NCBI GenBank assembly: GCA_045598845.1
Contig: JAZRUY010000090.1
Location: 1 to 14,765, forward strand
Direction: 5' to 3'
DNA from: JAZRUY01 sp045598845
Lineage (GTDB): Bacteria; Verrucomicrobiota; Lentisphaeria; Victivallales; Victivallaceae
Length of the DNA: 14,765 nucleotides
Made by a program: the position numbers and the translations under genes. Below, piece by piece: positions 11,836 to 14,765 of this stretch (positions are counted from its first letter, which is position 1; every line of letters starts with the position of its first letter). Below the pieces are notes generated by a model. It saw nothing but the letters and a program-made list of their open reading frames with translations. It searched no databases and was not told where the DNA came from.

Positions 11836-12687
11836 TTATCTCCAGTCAGTTGTGCCCGATTCGTCACCGAATTCTTCATTATACTCACCGGACAGCGACC
11901 GTGAGATTTCCTCATCGGAAGCACAGGAGTAGAAGTCGCACCACTCTCTGCCGCTGTTTTCATCCGGATTGGCGATGGTCGCCACATGGCCGTCGAAAAA
12001 GAAGAAATTGCCGCCGTCGCTGTGCACCGCATACGGGACGGAATGGGTTGCCGTAGCGGTATTATTCACTGTGTTATCGGTAAAGTCAACGGTGAAAAAC
12101 GGGGTGCGGCCGTTCTTGCTGTCGCTGTCCGCGCATACATCGCCGCCGATGATCAGCTGACTTGGAGAGATCTCTCTGATTTTGTCGCTATCGCTATTAT
12201 CCTTGAAGCGGAGATACTTGGAGCCGCGGAAATCAAAAGAGGCATCGCTGACGGTATGCGGCGCAGATAGATTCACATTCTTGAAAATCACCCCGTAGGT
12301 TTCTTTGAAGAAATTTTGGGTATCTGTGTCATTCGTGTTGCGCTTTACCGCCGCGGCATCCATTTCTGGACTGGAATACACCATGGCCGGGCAGCGCAGC
12401 AGTTTGGTGTCGGATAAATGCCGGCGCAGCACCAGCCGCCGCGCCCAGCCGACAGTCTCATTGCCTGATATTTCGTTGCTGTTTCCGGAAACGAATCTGC
12501 CGTTGCTGGCATCGATTTCCGCCTGAATCGCGGTCATGATCTGGCGCTGGTTGTTGACGCATTTGGTGCTCATCGCCCGCTTCATCGCGAATCCGGTCGC
12601 CGGCACCGCGATGGCGGCGAGAATCGCGATGATGGAAATCACCACCATCAGCTCCACCAAAGTGAACCGGCAGGCATAACGTTTCAT
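11836..12687 (-). CDS. Pseudopilin-like protein with H-X9-DG C-terminal motif
   Basis: The 283-residue product starts with a type IV prepilin-like segment: short leader MKRYACR, then FTLVELMVVISIIAILAAIAVP, with Glu at +5 of the predicted mature protein and one membrane helix. The residue before the cleavage point is Arg, not the usual Gly. The exported part is Asp/Asn/Ser-rich and ends with VHSDGG and FFFFDGHV, forming the H-X9-DG motif (His222, Asp232-Gly233) typical of the large Planctomycetes-Verrucomicrobia-Lentisphaerae family (DUF1559-like). These proteins are exported and inner-membrane anchored; their function is unknown, though they resemble minor pseudopilins of type II secretion-like systems. 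A GGGAGG ribosome site lies about 7 bases before the ATG. It is first in a two-gene operon with the His-rich gene and is divergent from another pseudopilin gene. No secretion ATPase or prepilin peptidase is in the window. Confidence 0.9.
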   Translation of the reverse strand: MKRYACRFTLVELMVVISIIAILAAIAVPATGFAMKRAMSTKCVNNQRQIMTAIQAEIDASNGRFVSGNSNEISGNETVGWARRLVLRRHLSDTKLLRCPAMVYSSPEMDAAAVKRNTNDTDTQNFFKETYGVIFKNVNLSAPHTVSDASFDFRGSKYLRFKDNSDSDKIREISPSQLIIGGDVCADSDSKNGRTPFFTVDFTDNTVNNTATATHSVPYAVHSDGGNFFFFDGHVATIANPDENSGREWCDFYSCASDEEISRSLSGEYNEEFGDESGTTDWR

Positions 12688-12758
12688 ATTCGGACCTCCC
12701 CGTTGTCAGGACTGCGCTTTACCGCGGCGGTTTTTTCGGTATTTTTCCCGCCGGACAG

Positions 12759-12787
12759 TTGCAAAAAATCAAATTTCCCCGTAAAAT
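12759..12787 (+). promoter_or_regulatory. Predicted promoter of the GspG-like pseudopilin gene
   Basis: TTGCAA (12759-12764), 17 bases, then TAAAAT (12782-12787), with expected initiation near 12794 and a leader of about 55 bases. TTGCAA is its own reverse complement, so it could also serve as a -35 box for the divergent pseudopilin gene, although no good -10 is visible on that side. Confidence 0.5.
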
Positions 12788-12848
12788 ATACCTTGTAGAA
12801 ATAATATACCACAAAAAACGCCCGCTGGGGGCGGGGAGTGTAAAAATT

Positions 12849-13595
12849 ATGAAAAAAAAGTATAATTTCACCTTGGTTGAACTGATGACGGTGATCGCCA
12901 TCATTGCGGTGCTGGCCTCGATTCTGATACCGGTGACGGTTACCGTGCAGAAAAAAGCCAAAGTCACCGCCGCCAAGGCGGATATGGCGGCGCTGATCTC
13001 GGCGATTAAAACGGCGGAGAACACCTACGGAAAACTGCCGAATTCGCTGGAATACAAATCAGATCTGAAGCCAAAGTATGTGGCAAGCAACGGAGACATT
13101 GAAAGCGATAAATCCGATGATACAGTGGCGGTAAGATTCGGCGGAAACGATCCCGATGTCTATAATTATTTCATCGCCGAAATGACTGATCCGAACAACG
13201 GCAACGCTTTTGATAATATAGGCAATGCTAAGCGTTTCAACAAGCGCAGAATCAAATTGCTGGATGCGAAAAGCGGATATAATCCCTCCGTCAGCAGCAG
13301 TGATTTTTATACAGATTCCGGCAATGCCGATGCGCTGTGGCGCGATCCCTGGGGCACCCCGTATGTAATCATCATGGCGAGCAAAAACAGCGTGGAATCG
13401 CTGCCGCATCCCGCTGTTGAAGATTTTTCGGATGATGATTACAGGATCATGAAACAGGTGCTTGTCTATTCCTTCGGACCCAACGGAGAAGATAACCATG
13501 GTATCAACTCTGCGGATGACGGTGATATGAATCTGCTTTCCACCGGCGCTTTTGACAATTACGAAAACGCCGATGATATCGTGAGCTGGAAATAA
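12849..13595 (+). CDS. GspG-like type II pseudopilin
   Basis: The 248-residue product has a prepilin-like N-terminus: leader MKKKYN, then FTLVELMTVIAIIAVLASILIP, with Glu at +5 but Asn instead of Gly at -1. After the helix the sequence is Asp/Asn-rich. The C-terminal third matches the major pseudopilin pattern: LWRDPWGTPYVI (163-174), VYSFGPNGEDN (206-216) and DDIVSWK (242-248), which in GspG form the calcium-binding end. The domain between is longer than in classical GspG (about 140 residues). The ATG at 12849 is chosen over an earlier in-frame codon because the prepilin leader starts there and GGGAG lies 10 bases upstream. The acyltransferase gene follows after 22 bases. As an isolated gene it may belong to the group's many orphan pseudopilins. 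Confidence 0.88.
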   Translation: MKKKYNFTLVELMTVIAIIAVLASILIPVTVTVQKKAKVTAAKADMAALISAIKTAENTYGKLPNSLEYKSDLKPKYVASNGDIESDKSDDTVAVRFGGNDPDVYNYFIAEMTDPNNGNAFDNIGNAKRFNKRRIKLLDAKSGYNPSVSSSDFYTDSGNADALWRDPWGTPYVIIMASKNSVESLPHPAVEDFSDDDYRIMKQVLVYSFGPNGEDNHGINSADDGDMNLLSTGAFDNYENADDIVSWK

Positions 13596-13617
13596 ACTTT
13601 CCGCCGCCCGGTTCCGC

Positions 13618-14622
13618 ATGAAATTTCTGCGTCATATAGGAGAGTATCCGCTCTTCTGGCTGATTCTGTTCGCCTACCGTCTGATCAAGGTTCTGCCGGG
13701 CGGATCCGACCGGGTGTTCGCCCGGCTGCTGGCCGGAATACTGTATCCGGTGCCGGCTTTCGGCGGTCTGGCGAAAACCAATCTGCGCATTGCTTTCCCG
13801 GACTGGGAGGAAGACAGAATCCGGAAAACCGCCCGGGCAAGCCTGTATAATGTGTGCCGCAACCTGTTCGAATTCATCTGGCTGGACGGCGATGCGGAGC
13901 GGTTGCGGCAGCGGTATGTCGGCCAGCCGGATATTGTGGCCGATTTTCAGGCGCGGCTGAACCGGGGCGAACGGCTGATCCTGATCACACCGCATCTGGG
14001 CAGCTGGGAGGCCTCCGGGCAGATGGCGCCGTTCTTCGCCGGAGTCGATATGGCCGCCATCGCCAAGCCGGTGCGCAACCGCAAACTCAACGAACTGCTG
14101 AACAAACGCAACCGCGAGAAGATGCGCGGACTGCGGATTATCTTCACCAAAGGCGCGGTGAGAAGCGCCATGCGGGCGTTGCGCGGCGGGGTGTCGCTGG
14201 GCACGCTGATCGACCAGAATACCAGGGTGCGCGACGGCGGGGCGTTCATCGATTTTTTCGGGCTGAAATGCGCCAGCAGTCTCGCCCCGTGCATGCTCAA
14301 GCGGTGGTGCGATGCGCACGCTATCCCGGCGACCATAGTGTTCGGTGCGTGCGTTAGGCTGGAAGACGATAAAATCCATCCTTTCGTGGAATATCTGCCC
14401 AGACCGTTCAGCGAGTATCCGGACGATACCGCGGTATTGCAGGAAATCATCGCCGTGTCGGAGCGTTATGTTCGCAAGTATCCGGAGCAGTACCTGTGGT
14501 TCTATCACCGGTTCAGATACATACCCGCCGATGCTCCGGAAGAATTGGCGGCGAAATATCCGCCCTATGCGGAGAGAGTGAAGCCGAAATTCTACCGCCG
14601 GGCGCGGGGAGGGGAAAAATGA
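13618..14622 (+). CDS. Lipid A biosynthesis acyltransferase (LpxL/HtrB family)
   Basis: Members transfer a secondary fatty acyl chain to lipid A precursors at the cytoplasmic face of the inner membrane. The 334-residue product has an N-terminal hydrophobic helix (about 10-27), KTNLRIAFPDW (53-63), the catalytic HX4E motif HLGSWE (His126, Glu131), an IDQN segment (198-201) leading to GGAFIDFFG (207-215), and PEQYLWFYHRFR near the end, matching the family's PEQWLWxHRR. Length is usual. It supports an LPS-bearing outer membrane. No Shine-Dalgarno is visible before the ATG, so it may be translated in coupling with the pseudopilin gene 22 bases upstream. The 3' end overlaps the next gene by ATGA. 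Which acyl position is modified cannot be told, so no symbol is given. Confidence 0.9.
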   Translation: MKFLRHIGEYPLFWLILFAYRLIKVLPGGSDRVFARLLAGILYPVPAFGGLAKTNLRIAFPDWEEDRIRKTARASLYNVCRNLFEFIWLDGDAERLRQRYVGQPDIVADFQARLNRGERLILITPHLGSWEASGQMAPFFAGVDMAAIAKPVRNRKLNELLNKRNREKMRGLRIIFTKGAVRSAMRALRGGVSLGTLIDQNTRVRDGGAFIDFFGLKCASSLAPCMLKRWCDAHAIPATIVFGACVRLEDDKIHPFVEYLPRPFSEYPDDTAVLQEIIAVSERYVRKYPEQYLWFYHRFRYIPADAPEELAAKYPPYAERVKPKFYRRARGGEK

Positions 14623-14765
14623 AAAAGGCGGCCGCGCTGTTGTTCGCGCTGGTTCCGGTCCTCGCCGTCGCGTTTGCCGCGGAAACCGGAGATGTCCCGG
14701 CTTCCGGCGGCCGGATCCAGGCGTCTGCCGGAGAGGAATTCACGGTAACGCTGCGCGGAAATCCC
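14619..14765 (+). CDS. Secreted protein, possible chagasin-type (I42) peptidase inhibitor, 3' end outside the window
   Basis: Only the first 49 residues are present. MKKAAALLFALVPVLAVAFA is a clear signal peptide, and cleavage after the AFA is likely. The mature start reads GRIQASAGEEFTVTLRGNP, which resembles the opening strand of I42 (chagasin-like) cysteine peptidase inhibitors, where G-x-x-F-x-V-x-L is followed by NPTTGY. The window ends exactly at NP, so the decisive TTGY cannot be seen. A strong GGAGG-type ribosome site precedes the ATG, which overlaps the acyltransferase stop. Confidence 0.6.
   Translation, partial: MKKAAALLFALVPVLAVAFAAETGDVPASGGRIQASAGEEFTVTLRGNP

Noticed and set aside
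13504..14508. Minus-strand open frame opposite the acyltransferase gene
   Set aside because: It is antisense to a gene with clear catalytic motifs and lacks domain features.

Overview
The window reads as chromosomal DNA of a Gram-negative bacterium of the Lentisphaerae (Victivallales-like), within the Planctomycetes-Verrucomicrobia-Chlamydiae group. This is an inference from gene style, not from a database search. The signs are: isolated pseudopilin-like genes with FTLVELM-type N-termini (one with an H-X9-DG tail), a SUMF1-domain protein with the DLSGG...YKTTKLVLRR linker I associate with this group, a CoaB without its usual CoaC fusion partner, a lipid A-type acyltransferase, and strong G/C preference at third codon positions. 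Most of the window is ordinary housekeeping DNA. I see no phage, CRISPR, toxin-antitoxin, reverse transcriptase or biosynthetic cluster.

Layout. 1-894 is the 3' end of a SUMF1/FGE-like gene, convergent with coaB (928-1539, minus). coaB and gatB (1715-3157) are divergent, each with a readable sigma70-type promoter. gatB is followed closely by a recO-like gene (3178-3786) and then a small secreted His-rich protein (3839-4183). A 257-base gap holds a long rod-like inverted repeat and a promoter for tRNA-Lys(UUU) (4442-4517) plus rpmB (4583-4810). Two hairpins separate rpmB from ileS (4952-8122), which overlaps apbE (8119-9153) by 4 bases.

9154-9805 has no credible intact gene. It holds tRNA-Ser(GGA) on the minus strand with its own promoter and terminator, plus two partial copies of that tRNA's 3' end or terminator and a run of four hairpins. 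It looks like the scar of an element that once used the tRNA 3' end as its attachment site.

9806-11389 (minus) is a DEAD-box RNA helicase of RhlB type with its own promoter. Upstream, also on the minus strand, is a two-gene unit: an H-X9-DG pseudopilin (11836-12687) and a second small secreted His-rich protein (11481-11831) that appears paralogous to the one at 3839. Divergent from it is a GspG-like pseudopilin (12849-13595), followed by a lipid A-type acyltransferase (13618-14622) and, overlapping by ATGA, the start of a secreted protein resembling chagasin-type (I42) peptidase inhibitors, cut by the window edge.

Functionally the window combines translation (tRNA-Lys, tRNA-Ser, L28, IleRS, GatB), cofactor metabolism (CoaB, ApbE), nucleic acid handling (RecO, RhlB) and envelope or secreted products (pseudopilins, His-rich proteins, acyltransferase, putative inhibitor). 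The items most worth following are the tRNA-Ser scar, the rod-like structured element at 4218-4308, and the pair of His-rich secreted proteins.
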